From NCBI GenBank assembly GCA_965261105.1, contig CBDHCM010000006.1:558001-622000 (forward strand): 64,000 nucleotides of DNA, written 5' to 3'. Every line of letters begins with the position of its first letter. Position 1 is the first letter of the stretch. A program made the position numbers and the translations under genes. This DNA comes from Aldehydirespirator sp965261105 (GTDB taxonomy: Bacteria; Actinomycetota; Acidimicrobiia; Acidimicrobiales; Aldehydirespiratoraceae). The notes under the pieces were generated by a model. It saw nothing but the letters and a program-made list of their open reading frames with translations. It ran no database searches and was not told the origin of the DNA. Of the stretch, positions 7,657-15,251 are shown one piece after another.

Positions 7657-8541
7657 GTGGCTACTATGAGTGCAGGCTGCGTGAAATACCGAATGGCACT
7701 AAGGTCGGTGCCATTTCTGCTTGTTGGCACAATCTGGGCCACCTCGGCGTGTGGTGCTGAGACCGATAGAGAGCCAAGTATTGTGACTGAGCCAAGTATA
7801 GTGACTGCTCCGCTGCCGCCGGGTATCCGAGAGACTTGGTGGAACCAAACCGGACTACTCCTAACAGTGGATGAAGATGTGTGGGTCGCTCGGTTAGATC
7901 GACTTTGTCGAACCGCTGTGAAGTCGGACGAGGATTCTCCTGCGTGGAATCATGATGGGGCCTTGGCGCTGGCTGATGAGTTTCTTGCTGCAGACGGACT
8001 CCGACCGGACTTGGAGCCGGATCAACGCGAGAGTATTCGGTGGAGCGCGTCAGGTACGCTGTGGACGATGATCGTTCAACCAGGTGTGTGCTGGGATCGC
8101 GTTCCGCCGGAGTTCCTCGACGCGGGTTGGCGTGGCGACGGCTTGGTTCCCCTTAATCGGGGTGTTAAGGCCCGCCAACGTATGACAGATGAAGCGCAGG
8201 CGCATGTCGCGTCGCGGTTTGAACAGTCGTTGTGGTCGGTGACGGCGCCTCTGTCGCCCGGTTTGCGTGAAATCTGGTGGGACGGAACTGGATTGAGGGC
8301 AACCGTCAACGAGGACGAATGGGTTGATCGTCTGAGCCAGGCCTGTAAGACGTCAGGGGATGATCCGATGTGGGATCTTTCTGCCGCTGCGACGCTGGCT
8401 GAGGAGTTCGTGATCGCAGACGGGGGCGAGCCTACGGCCGACCTCGTGGAAGCAGGCGCACAGGCACTTTGGCACATGACCGTTGTGCCGCCGTCGGGTG
8501 CGTGTCCGTGGCTCTTCTCGCCGGAGACTCTCAACCCTTAG
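7657..8541 (+). CDS. Lipoprotein with two internal repeats, unknown function
   Basis: A 294-aa predicted secreted lipoprotein. The signal peptide ends in a lipobox-like ATSAC with Cys at residue 32. The mature part holds two homologous copies of about 90 residues, at 55-151 (PGIRETWWNQTGLLLTVDE) and 200-287 (PGLREIWWDGTGLRATVNED). Each has WW near the start, a VWVARLDRLC/EWVDRLSQAC helix, an ALADEF/TLAEEF motif and a C-terminal LW..TVxP stretch. A short PSIVT repeat follows the lipobox. The start is GTG 7657 or ATG 7666. I do not recognise the family. A broken third copy lies at 6986. GC content is lower than in the flanking core genes, suggesting acquisition. Confidence 0.75.
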   Translation: MATMSAGCVKYRMALRSVPFLLVGTIWATSACGAETDREPSIVTEPSIVTAPLPPGIRETWWNQTGLLLTVDEDVWVARLDRLCRTAVKSDEDSPAWNHDGALALADEFLAADGLRPDLEPDQRESIRWSASGTLWTMIVQPGVCWDRVPPEFLDAGWRGDGLVPLNRGVKARQRMTDEAQAHVASRFEQSLWSVTAPLSPGLREIWWDGTGLRATVNEDEWVDRLSQACKTSGDDPMWDLSAAATLAEEFVIADGGEPTADLVEAGAQALWHMTVVPPSGACPWLFSPETLNP

Positions 8542-8630
8542 ACGGTCAATGTGATGCGGCAGGTCAGTCGGGCCGCGACCGGGTGAGTTACCGCGGCGCT
8601 TAGCGGCGCCGTGCTTGCGCGGCACGTGCC

Positions 8631-9060
8631 TGTTGAGCAGCGTCACGCGGCGCAGATCGGCGGTCTCGTCGAACTGGAAGTCCAGGGCCCACACGTCGTT
8701 GGGGCGCTGGGCGCGCAGCCGAGCGGCGGTGCCGTCTGTGAGCCGGCGCCGCTTGGCCTTGCGCTGCGGCGGGCGCTGCAGACCCTCGTCGCGCCAGACG
8801 CGCCGTGTGCGCTTGGGGTTGGTCACCAGCCCCTCGCGGTGCGCCACAACATGGGCCTTGCGCCACCCCAGGCGTGGACGGCAGCGCGCGAAGTCCCGCA
8901 GATGCTCACGCAGGCGGGCCTCAGCGTCATCGGTGGGCGCCTTGGGGCGGCGCTGGGTCGAGCGGGGCTGTCCCACCACAGCGCACGCCCGGCGCTCAGA
9001 GACCCCGAACCGCTGCTGGACGCGCTCCACCGCGATCCGCCGACGGTCCGGGGTCACCAT
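8631..9060 (-). pseudogene. IS3-family transposase orfB, C-terminally truncated
   Basis: Begins at an ATG overlapping the orfA stop (ATGGTGA). It reads MVTPDRRRIAVERVQQRFG, then the HTH_21-type region RCRPRLGWRKAHVVAHREG, GLVTNPKRTRRVWRDEGL, and RPNDVWALDFQFDETADL, which holds the first catalytic Asp of the DDE core. Family members continue for another 130 or so residues with the second Asp and the Glu. Here the frame runs into unrelated sequence after VTLLN, so the catalytic triad is incomplete. The open frame continuing to 8353 is read-through into the antisense of the lipoprotein gene. Confidence 0.75.
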
Positions 9061-9341
9061 TTTCCCTCGGCCAACTCCTTGAGCATCGCCTTGTCCAACT
9101 CCGCCTCCGCCAACAGCTTCTCGAGCCGGCCGTTTTTGACCTCCAGCTCCTTGATGCGCCTCGCGTAGCCCGGACTCATCCCCGCATAGGCACGGCACCA
9201 GCGATGCCAAGTCGACTCGGTGATCTCCAAACGGCGCAGCACCTCGGTGAGGTCACTGCCCGAACCCAGCATCCGCTCGCCCTCACGGACCTTGCGAACC
9301 GCCTGCTCGAGGGTATGCCGTCTCCTCTTCATTGTGGTCAT
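9054..9341 (-). CDS. IS3-family transposase orfA (helix-turn-helix subunit)
   Basis: A 95-aa protein: MKRRRHTLEQAVRKVREGE, then EVLRRLEITESTWHRWCRAY (helix-turn-helix), then a leucine-zipper-like C-terminus (RIKELEVKNGRLEKLLAEA). This layout is typical of IS3/IS407-group OrfA, which binds the IS ends and is fused to OrfB by programmed frameshifting. The gene is intact, but its partner orfB is truncated, so no transposition by this copy is expected. OrfA alone can act as an inhibitor in the family. Confidence 0.85.
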   Translation of the reverse strand: MTTMKRRRHTLEQAVRKVREGERMLGSGSDLTEVLRRLEITESTWHRWCRAYAGMSPGYARRIKELEVKNGRLEKLLAEAELDKAMLKELAEGKW

Positions 9342-9553
9342 CCTCCCATCCTTGGGGATTCAGACCCACAACACGCGGACTCAAATCAGGGTCCCACCTC
9401 AGATGTGTTGGCCGCGAGCTGCAAGCGCCGCGTCGCTTGTCAGTCGGCAGCACTCATCACTCGACATGCTAACGCCCGTCGAGTACGAGATTCGTCACGC
9501 CACAACCGTCCGAGATCAAGCAAGCTGACCGCGCGAAACACGTGCACTAGGCT

Positions 9554-10141
9554 TCAGCCGGTTTGGTTGGTGCGGTGAATGAACTGGCTTCGAACCGTAG
9601 CTTCGGCTCGCGAGTTCACTTCGAGCTTGACATAAAGAGATTGGAGCTTGCGACGGATCGTGCGGTCACTGTAGCCTAGTTCCTCGGCCATCTGTACAAT
9701 ACTGTGTCCATTGGCAAGAGCGGCAACGAGTTGAAGCTCGATGGAGTTGAGTTCCGTTGGTGTTTCGGAGGCCAGTGCTCGAAGAGCGAGGTTCTTGGCA
9801 AGTCCCATTGGCAGCAGCGCCTCGCCGACGGCGGCTGCTCGGGCAGTCGCTACGATGATCTCGCTGGAGGTCCGAAGGTGCGCCGGGCTGGCCCCGGCCG
9901 CGAGGGCGCGGACTAGGCCATCCAGGTTGAAGTCGGGCAGCACTGCGACCAAATGGTGGCCGCTTAATGCCGAGAGGCGATCCCAGTCGGCTTCGGTCTC
10001 GCAGTAGAGCAGGATCGTGTCGGCGGCTTCAAGCTCGGTAGCGTCGTTGTTTGGGACGATCTCAATGCTCTGGGCTAGTAGTTGCGCACTGACGGCCTCA
10101 AAATACAGCGGTGGCCCCCCGATCATCACGACCTTCTTCAT
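9554..10141 (-). CDS. LuxR-type transcriptional regulator with degenerate receiver-like N-terminus
   Basis: A 195-aa protein starting at ATG 10141 (MKKVVMIGGPPLYFEAVSAQ). The C-terminal 60 residues (LNSIELQLVAALANGHSI and QMAEELGYSDRTIRRKLQSL) form a LuxR/GerE-type helix-turn-helix. Residues 1-110 look like a Rossmann/receiver fold, but I see no clear acidic phosphorylation triad, so it is probably an atypical orphan regulator. A longer frame runs upstream, but that part is the antisense of the groEL fragment and is not counted. Its native promoter appears replaced by the groEL scrap. A related HTH fragment lies at 36868. Confidence 0.75.
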   Translation of the reverse strand: MKKVVMIGGPPLYFEAVSAQLLAQSIEIVPNNDATELEAADTILLYCETEADWDRLSALSGHHLVAVLPDFNLDGLVRALAAGASPAHLRTSSEIIVATARAAAVGEALLPMGLAKNLALRALASETPTELNSIELQLVAALANGHSIVQMAEELGYSDRTIRRKLQSLYVKLEVNSRAEATVRSQFIHRTNQTG

Positions 10142-10157
10142 CTTGGCAATCGTACGC

Positions 10158-10507
10158 TTGATTCGGTGGATTTGTCGCTGATGGGCTCGGCCCGCAAGGT
10201 GGTCATCACCAAGGACGACACCACCATCGTGGAGGGTGCCGGCGACGCTGCCGACGTCGAGGGCCGCGTCAGCCAGATCAAGACCGAGATCGACAACACC
10301 GACTCGGACTGGGACCGCGAGAAGCTCCAAGAGCGCTTGGCCAAGCTGGCCGGCGGCGTGGCCGTCGTGCAGGTGGGCGCGGCCACCGAGGTGGAGCTCA
10401 AGGAGACCAAGCACCGCATCGAGGACGCCATCTCGGCCACCCGGGCCGCCATCGACGAGGGCATCGTGGCCGGCGGCGGCACGGCCCTGCTGCGCTGCCG
10501 GGCCGCG
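10158..10507 (+). pseudogene. Internal fragment of a second groEL gene
   Basis: These 350 bp align without gaps to groEL 6162-6511 (offset 3996), with about eight mismatches by eye. All but one codon change are synonymous; the exception is Ile to Val in TTIIEG/TTIVEG. The fragment starts in the apical domain (SVDLSLMGSARKVVITKD) and ends after AGGGTALLRCRAA. It then runs in frame into a lipoprotein signal sequence. The synonymous bias suggests the donor was a functional groEL from a close relative or second locus, not a freshly made local copy. Confidence 0.85.
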
Positions 10508-10714
10508 AATGCGCTGGTAGGCCGAGCGGGAGCGACGGCAGTCGCTACTGTGTTCGCACTGTTGGCCGGGGCGTGCAGCGGCGGTTCAAGTGACGGGCCT
10601 GGCCCAGACAGCGCCGGGGAGGCCGTCGCCAACGCTGAGCTGACAGGGGTCACAGCCATGAGGTTGGCAAACATGGACGCTTCGACGACGATCAGCTTCG
10701 AGCGGCGCCGGTAG
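10508..10714 (+). pseudogene. Lipoprotein N-terminus fused in frame to the groEL fragment
   Basis: Directly after the groEL homology ends, the frame reads NALVGRAGATAVATVF, then ALLAGACSGGSSDGPG, a signal peptide with a lipobox-like LAGAC and a Gly/Ser linker. About 40 more residues follow to a stop at 10714 (ending TTISFERRR). No start codon belongs to the lipoprotein part. It is either a leftover 5' end or part of a chimeric frame. Function unknown. Confidence 0.5.
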
Positions 10715-10723
10715 CCTCACGGG

Positions 10724-10891
10724 ATGGATCACCCGGCGCCGGACCCGCGCAAGCTGCTGGACCACTGGGAGGGGTGGGAGCGGGGCGAGACGCCGCCGGG
10801 CCGGGTGATGAGCGACCTCAAGACCGGCGGACTGCGTGAACTGCTCCAGAACTTGGCTGCCGCGGCGGCCGGCGGCGGGGAAGGATCCTGA
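10724..10891 (+). CDS. Small conserved-looking protein (55 aa)
   Basis: A 55-codon frame: MDHPAPDPRKLLDHWEGWER, GETPPGRVMSDLKTGGLREL, then LQNLAAAAAGGGEGS. Charged helices around LLDHWEGWERGETPPGRVMSDLKTGG give it the look of a genuine small protein. From memory, similar 50-70-residue proteins occur beside Nudix genes in actinobacteria; this is unverified. It ends 26 bp before the Nudix gene, on the same strand, so co-transcription is likely. No function is known to me. Confidence 0.6.
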   Translation: MDHPAPDPRKLLDHWEGWERGETPPGRVMSDLKTGGLRELLQNLAAAAAGGGEGS

Positions 10892-10917
10892 CCGACCGGG
10901 CCGCGTCAGCGGCGGCG

Positions 10918-11637
10918 GTGTTCGATCCGCCGCCGGTCCCTGCAGGCAGGGGCGGATCCCAGCACATCCCCCGCCCGGTGAATGTGCGGCCGGGCGGACC
11001 GGCGCCGTGGTCCCAGCTTCCCGAGCACGGTCGCTGTCCCAGCCTGGAACGGGTGCTGGAGGCGGTCGTCGCCGCCCCTTCCCGGCTCCTGCCATCACCG
11101 GCAACGGTGCCCCCGGGGTCGGCGCCGTCGGCGGTGCTGGTGCTGCTCTATGAGCACCGGGGTGAGCCGTGGGTGGTGCTTACCCGACGGTCCTGGCACC
11201 TGCGCCACCACGCGGGCGAGGTGTCGTTTCCCGGCGGCAGGCGCGAGCCGGGCGACGCCGATCTGTGGGCGACCGCACTGCGGGAGGCGTCTGAGGAGGT
11301 CGGCCTGGCCCCCGGCACGGTCCGGAGGGTCAGTCGGCTCGACCGCTTCGTCACGGTCGGATCCCGCTCACTGGTGTGCCCGTTCGTGGCCACCGTCGAC
11401 CGACGCCCCGAGCTGGTGCCCGACCCGGCCGAGGTGGAGCGCGTGCTGCGCGTCCCGCTATCGGAGCTGACCGACCCCGAAGCGTGGCGAGAGGAGATCT
11501 GGTCGTTGGGGGAGGCATTCGGGGGCGAGCGCGCCATGACGTTCTTCGAGCTGCCGGGCGACACGGTTTGGGGCGCCACGGCGGCTGTGCTGCGCCGGCT
11601 GCTGATGATCGCTACCGGCACCGCAGACGCCCGATAG
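10918..11637 (+). CDS. Nudix hydrolase, CoA-pyrophosphatase type
   Basis: A 239-aa protein. The Nudix box lies in the segment GEVSFPGGRREPGDAD then LREASEEVGL (G-x5-E-x7-REUxEExGU). The FPGG lead-in and the residues RSWHLRHHAGE before it are typical of CoA diphosphatase (NudL/YeaB)-type enzymes, which cleave CoA or short acyl-CoA into phosphopantetheine and 3',5'-ADP. The first 60 residues are Pro/Arg-rich and probably disordered. The start is GTG 10918; no ATG or better GTG is in frame upstream. It follows the 55-aa gene. Confidence 0.85.
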   Translation: MFDPPPVPAGRGGSQHIPRPVNVRPGGPAPWSQLPEHGRCPSLERVLEAVVAAPSRLLPSPATVPPGSAPSAVLVLLYEHRGEPWVVLTRRSWHLRHHAGEVSFPGGRREPGDADLWATALREASEEVGLAPGTVRRVSRLDRFVTVGSRSLVCPFVATVDRRPELVPDPAEVERVLRVPLSELTDPEAWREEIWSLGEAFGGERAMTFFELPGDTVWGATAAVLRRLLMIATGTADAR

Positions 11638-11731
11638 GCTCGTTCGGTGCCCGGCTTGCGGCGCCTCGGTCCCTCGGTGCCCAGCCCTATGAGCGAACCC
11701 GTCCGAAGGTCGCAGTGCCAGGGGAGTTTCA

Positions 11732-12841
11732 GTGGCTGAGATCGAGATTGGACTGGGCAAGTCCGGTCGCCGCGCCTACCGCCTCGATGAGATCTCCATC
11801 ATCCCCAGCCGCCGCACCCGCGACCCGGAGGATGTGGACATCTCCTGGCAGATCGACGCCTACCGCTTCGACATCCCCGTGCTGGGCGCTTTCACCGACA
11901 GCGTCACCAGCCCGGCTACCGCAGTGCGCATGGGCGAGCTCGGAGGCGTCGGAGTGCTCGACCTCGAGGGTGTGTGGACCCGTTGCGAGGATCCCGAGGC
12001 GGAGTTGGCCGAGCTGTTCGCCATGCCCCTCGACACCGCGGCCGGTCGTCTGCGCGAGCTCTACTCCCGGCCGATCCAGCCCGATCTGGTGGCCGCCCGA
12101 ATCTCCGAGATGGCCGCGGCCGGAGTGCGCACCGCGGGCCGGGTTCGGCCCCAGCGGGCGGTGGAGCTGGCTCCGCACGCCATCTCCGCGGAGATCGACC
12201 TGCTGGTCATCTCGGGCACCATCGTGTCGGCCGAGCATGTGTCGTCGTCCGCGGATCCGCTGAACCTCAAGACGTTCATCCGCCGCATGCAGACGCCGGT
12301 GATCGTCGGGGGCTGCGTGAGCTACCGGGCCGCCCTCCACCTGATGCGCACCGGCGCGGCCGGGGTGTTGGTCGGGGCCGGCTCGGGCCATGTCGGCACC
12401 AGCCGCCAGGTGCTGGGACTCGACGCCCCGCAGGCCACCGCCATCGCCGACGCCCGGGCGGCCCGGATGCGCCACCTCGACGAGACCGGCGTGTACTGCC
12501 ACGTGATCGCCGACGGGACCATGCGCACCGCGGGCGATGTCGCCAAGGCCATCGTGTGCGGCGCCGACGCCGTCATGCTGGGCCTGCCGCTGGCCCTGGC
12601 GTCGGACTCGCCGTGCGCGGGCCGGCACTGGGATCTCTCCTCGGGGCATCCGACCCTGCCCCGCGGCCGCGTCATGGAGGTGGAGCCGAGGGGCACGCTC
12701 GCGGAGATCCTCCACGGCCCCGCCCTCGGTCCCGAGGGCACCACCAACATGATGGGCGGGCTGCGCACATCGCTGGCCAAGTGCGGCTACACCGACGTGA
12801 AGGACTTCCAGCGAGCCGCGGTCGCAATAGTCTCGCCATGA
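11732..12841 (+). CDS. guaB3: GuaB3 family IMP dehydrogenase-related protein
   Basis: A 369-aa (beta/alpha)8-barrel protein of the GuaB3 branch of the IMP dehydrogenase family. It opens with EIEIGLGKSGRRAYRLDEI, has no CBS pair, and keeps CHVIADGTMRTAGDVAKAI and GADAVMLGLPLA. The catalytic loop position reads GAGSGHVGTSRQVLG, without the usual Cys-Thr of canonical IMPDH (GIGPGSICTTR-type), so activity needs testing. It is followed by guaA, matching an order seen in actinobacteria. A canonical guaB is not in the window. ATG 11732 is supported by AGGGGAG upstream. Confidence 0.85.
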   Translation: MAEIEIGLGKSGRRAYRLDEISIIPSRRTRDPEDVDISWQIDAYRFDIPVLGAFTDSVTSPATAVRMGELGGVGVLDLEGVWTRCEDPEAELAELFAMPLDTAAGRLRELYSRPIQPDLVAARISEMAAAGVRTAGRVRPQRAVELAPHAISAEIDLLVISGTIVSAEHVSSSADPLNLKTFIRRMQTPVIVGGCVSYRAALHLMRTGAAGVLVGAGSGHVGTSRQVLGLDAPQATAIADARAARMRHLDETGVYCHVIADGTMRTAGDVAKAIVCGADAVMLGLPLALASDSPCAGRHWDLSSGHPTLPRGRVMEVEPRGTLAEILHGPALGPEGTTNMMGGLRTSLAKCGYTDVKDFQRAAVAIVSP

Positions 12842-12911
12842 CCGCCGGGGCGCGAGCCTTGCTGCCTGTGCGTAGTGCCGACTCGGCCGATCAGCGCGCC
12901 TTCCTGCAATT

Positions 12912-14495
12912 GTGACGAGTCTTCGCGACGATTCCGGCCCAGGCGCAACCGCTGACGGCGCGTTCGACACCGTGTTGGTGGTTGACTTCGGCGCTCAGTA
13001 CGCGCAGCTCATCGCCCGACGGGTACGCGAATGCGAGGTGTACAGCGAGATCGTGCCGGCGTCGACCACCGCGAGCGAGATAGCGGCCCGCCGGCCTGCC
13101 GGCGTGATCCTCAGCGGTGGCCCGGCCTCGGTGCATGTGGAGGGGGCGCCCAGCCTCGACCCGGAGATCTACGACCTCGGCGTGCCCGTGCTGGGCATCT
13201 GCTACGGAGCCCAGCTCATCGCCGAGCAGCTCGGTGGCTCGGTCGGCCCCAACGAGCGCGGCGAGTACGGCCGGGCCGAGATGTCCACTGTGGACGGCGG
13301 CGGGATCCTGCTCTCGGATCTGCCCCCGACCCAGCCGGTGTGGATGAGCCACTTCGACGCCATCGCCGACCCGCCGCCGGGCGCGACTGTCACCGCGTCC
13401 ACCGAGGCCTCGCCCGTGGCCGCCTTCGAGGACGCTGTCCGCGGCCTGTACGGCGTGCAGTTCCATCCCGAGGTTGAGCACACGCCTCACGGTCGCCAGA
13501 TGCTGGAGCGTTTCCTGCGCCGCGGCTGCGGCGCAGGGCCGAGATGGTCGATGGACTCGATCATCGACGCCGCGGTGGCCGCCATTCGGGACCAGGTGGG
13601 CAACGGGCGGGCCATCTGCGGCCTGTCTGGCGGCGTGGACTCGGCGGTGGCCGCCGCCCTGGTGCATCGGGCCATCGGCGACCGGCTCACGTGCGTGCTG
13701 GTGGACACCGGCCTGCTGCGCACGGCGGAGGCCGACCAGGTGGAGGAGACCTTCGGACGCCACTTCGGGATCGACCTGGTTCGCGTCGACGCCGCCGAGG
13801 AGTTCTTCGCTGCGCTGGCGGGCGTCACCGAGCCCGAAACCAAGCGCAAGGTGGTGGGCGAGCAGTTCATTCGAGCCTTCGAGCGGGCCCGCCGCCAGGT
13901 TCCCGACGCCGGGTTTCTGGTGCAGGGCACTCTGTATCCCGACGTGATCGAGTCGGGCGCCACCGCCCACTCGTCCACCATCAAGAGCCACCACAACGTG
14001 GGCGGGCTGCCCGACGACTTGGACTTCGAGCTGGTGGAGCCGCTGCGGCTGCTGTTCAAGGACGAGGTGCGCGCCGTGGGCGCCGAACTGGGCCTCCCCG
14101 ACGAGATCGTGCACCGCCAGCCCTTCCCCGGCCCCGGCCTGGCGGTGCGCATCATCGGAGAGGTGACCCCCGAGGTTGCCGACACCCTGCGCCACGCCGA
14201 CGCCATCGTGCGGGAAGAGCTGCGCAACGCCGGCCTGGAGCGCGAGATCTGGCAGTCGTTCGCGGTGCTGCCCGACATCCGCACGGTGGGGGTGATGGGC
14301 GATGAGCGCACCTACGGGCGCGTGGTGGTGATCCGGGCGGTGACCAGCTCCGACGCCATGACCGCCGACTGGGCCCGCCTGCCCCACGACGTGCTCGAGG
14401 CGATGAGCAGCCGGGTCATCGCCGAGGTGCCCGGAGTGAACCGGGTGGTCTACGACATCACCTCCAAGCCCCCCGCCACCATCGAATGGGAGTGA
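12912..14495 (+). CDS. guaA: GMP synthase (glutamine-hydrolysing)
   Basis: A 527-aa enzyme converting XMP to GMP. The N-terminal class I amidotransferase domain has VVDFGAQYAQLIARRVRE, the nucleophile in GICYGAQL (about C97) and the His-Glu pair in FHPEVEHT. The ATP-pyrophosphatase domain has GLSGGVDSAVAAALVHRA with the P-loop near residue 239. The C-terminal dimerisation domain ends YDITSKPPATIEWE. Length is standard. The start is GTG 12912, 70 bp after guaB3; a GTG at 12972 would cut into the first strand region. Confidence 0.97.
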   Translation: MTSLRDDSGPGATADGAFDTVLVVDFGAQYAQLIARRVRECEVYSEIVPASTTASEIAARRPAGVILSGGPASVHVEGAPSLDPEIYDLGVPVLGICYGAQLIAEQLGGSVGPNERGEYGRAEMSTVDGGGILLSDLPPTQPVWMSHFDAIADPPPGATVTASTEASPVAAFEDAVRGLYGVQFHPEVEHTPHGRQMLERFLRRGCGAGPRWSMDSIIDAAVAAIRDQVGNGRAICGLSGGVDSAVAAALVHRAIGDRLTCVLVDTGLLRTAEADQVEETFGRHFGIDLVRVDAAEEFFAALAGVTEPETKRKVVGEQFIRAFERARRQVPDAGFLVQGTLYPDVIESGATAHSSTIKSHHNVGGLPDDLDFELVEPLRLLFKDEVRAVGAELGLPDEIVHRQPFPGPGLAVRIIGEVTPEVADTLRHADAIVREELRNAGLEREIWQSFAVLPDIRTVGVMGDERTYGRVVVIRAVTSSDAMTADWARLPHDVLEAMSSRVIAEVPGVNRVVYDITSKPPATIEWE

Positions 14496-14523
14496 CCCCG
14501 GGCCGGATCTTTCTAGAGCTCGG

Positions 14524-14998
14524 CTACTGGCCGGCTAGGCGCTCCACGACGGGGGCCATTGCTTCGGCCGAGTCGCCGGTGAAGGATATGTAGGAGATCC
14601 CGCGGCGCTCTCGCCAGCCTTCGATGGCGGCCACGCACTCGTCGACGGTGCCCACCAGGGCGTGGGGCGAGGCTAGGGCCTGCTCGGCGGTGATACCGAA
14701 CACGGGAGCGGCCGCAGTGGCCAGGGCGTGGGCATCGTCGGTGATGACGGCCAGGTGCACACGGGTCTGCAGTTCGATGGACCCGAAGCGTTCACCGGCG
14801 GCGTCTCGAACGACGGTGAGCTTGTTGTCGGTGGCCTCCGCAGTGGCCGTGGGCCCGGCGTGCTCGTCGATCGTCGAAGTGGTCGGTCATCACCACAGCC
14901 GAGTACCCATGTCCTCGGCCCCCCGCGCCCGCTTGGCGATCTCGGCCGGACCGTCCAGCCCATCGAGGCTGAAGCCGAAGCGAAACGGGCGGCTCAAA
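14524..14998 (-). pseudogene. Broken F420-dependent luciferase-like oxidoreductase (internal deletion)
   Basis: On the minus strand the N-terminal part reads RPFRFGFSLDGLDGPAEIAK and RARGAEDMG, then needs a one-base shift to continue YSAVVMTDHFD. The frame then jumps to IDEHAGPTATAEATDNKLTV and continues to the family C-terminus (HALVGTVDECVAAIEGWRER and GISYISFTGDSAEAMAPVV). The RPFRFG start and C-terminal motif match an F420-dependent LLM-class oxidoreductase group. Roughly 150-200 central residues are missing. It is clearly non-functional. Confidence 0.8.
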
Positions 14999-15071
14999 AC
15001 GACGGTGATCCAGTACTTTCAGGCATCCGCCGAACGCTACTGGTTTGATCGCTCTGAACCATGGCGCAGTG

Positions 15072-15243
15072 TTATTCCAATAAATCTGCTATTGATAGAA
15101 TAAGAAGGAGCATGAGTGATGCTTGTTCCAGCAGCTTGGAATAACGAACAGGACAGCTCTCATTACACCACTATTCTAGAATTACCCTCTATAGTGGAAT
15201 AACAGAGAATCCAGGCTCTCCAATTGCTAGCAGACTGGAATAA
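15072..15243. repeat. Four TGGAATAA boxes upstream of the Fic gene
   Basis: TTATTCCA occurs at 15072-15079 and TGGAATAA at 15137-15144, 15195-15202 and 15236-15243. The second sits in an inverted repeat (TTCCA 15126-15130 / TGGAA 15137-15141). The third adjoins another (CCACTAT 15168-15174 / ATAGTGG 15191-15197), with a TTCTAGAA palindrome in its loop. The stretch is AT-rich against GC-rich flanks. The last box lies 8 bp before the Fic start, which suggests autoregulation by the Fic protein's own C-terminal winged-helix domain. Confidence 0.55.
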
Positions 15244-15251
15244 GGAACGGT

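Larger units (their letters stand above)
8631..9402 (-). mobile_element. Truncated IS3-family element (IS407-like orfA plus partial orfB)
   Basis: On the minus strand an intact orfA (9341-9054) is followed by an overlapping orfB (from 9060) that loses similarity at about 8631, soon after the first DDE-domain strand. The upstream end is near 9402, where the minus strand reads TGAGGTGGGACC, a plausible terminal repeat. The matching other terminus was not found, in line with loss of the 3' half. The element cannot mobilise itself. Confidence 0.7.

Noticed and set aside
8353..8630. Extension of the IS3 orfB frame to 285 aa
   Set aside because: Beyond about 8631 the frame has no transposase similarity and runs antisense through the 3' end of the lipoprotein gene.
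10142..10414. A longer start for the LuxR-type regulator, giving 286 aa
   Set aside because: The added N-terminus is the antisense of the groEL fragment and has no regulator features; MKKVVMIGG at 10141 is a natural start.
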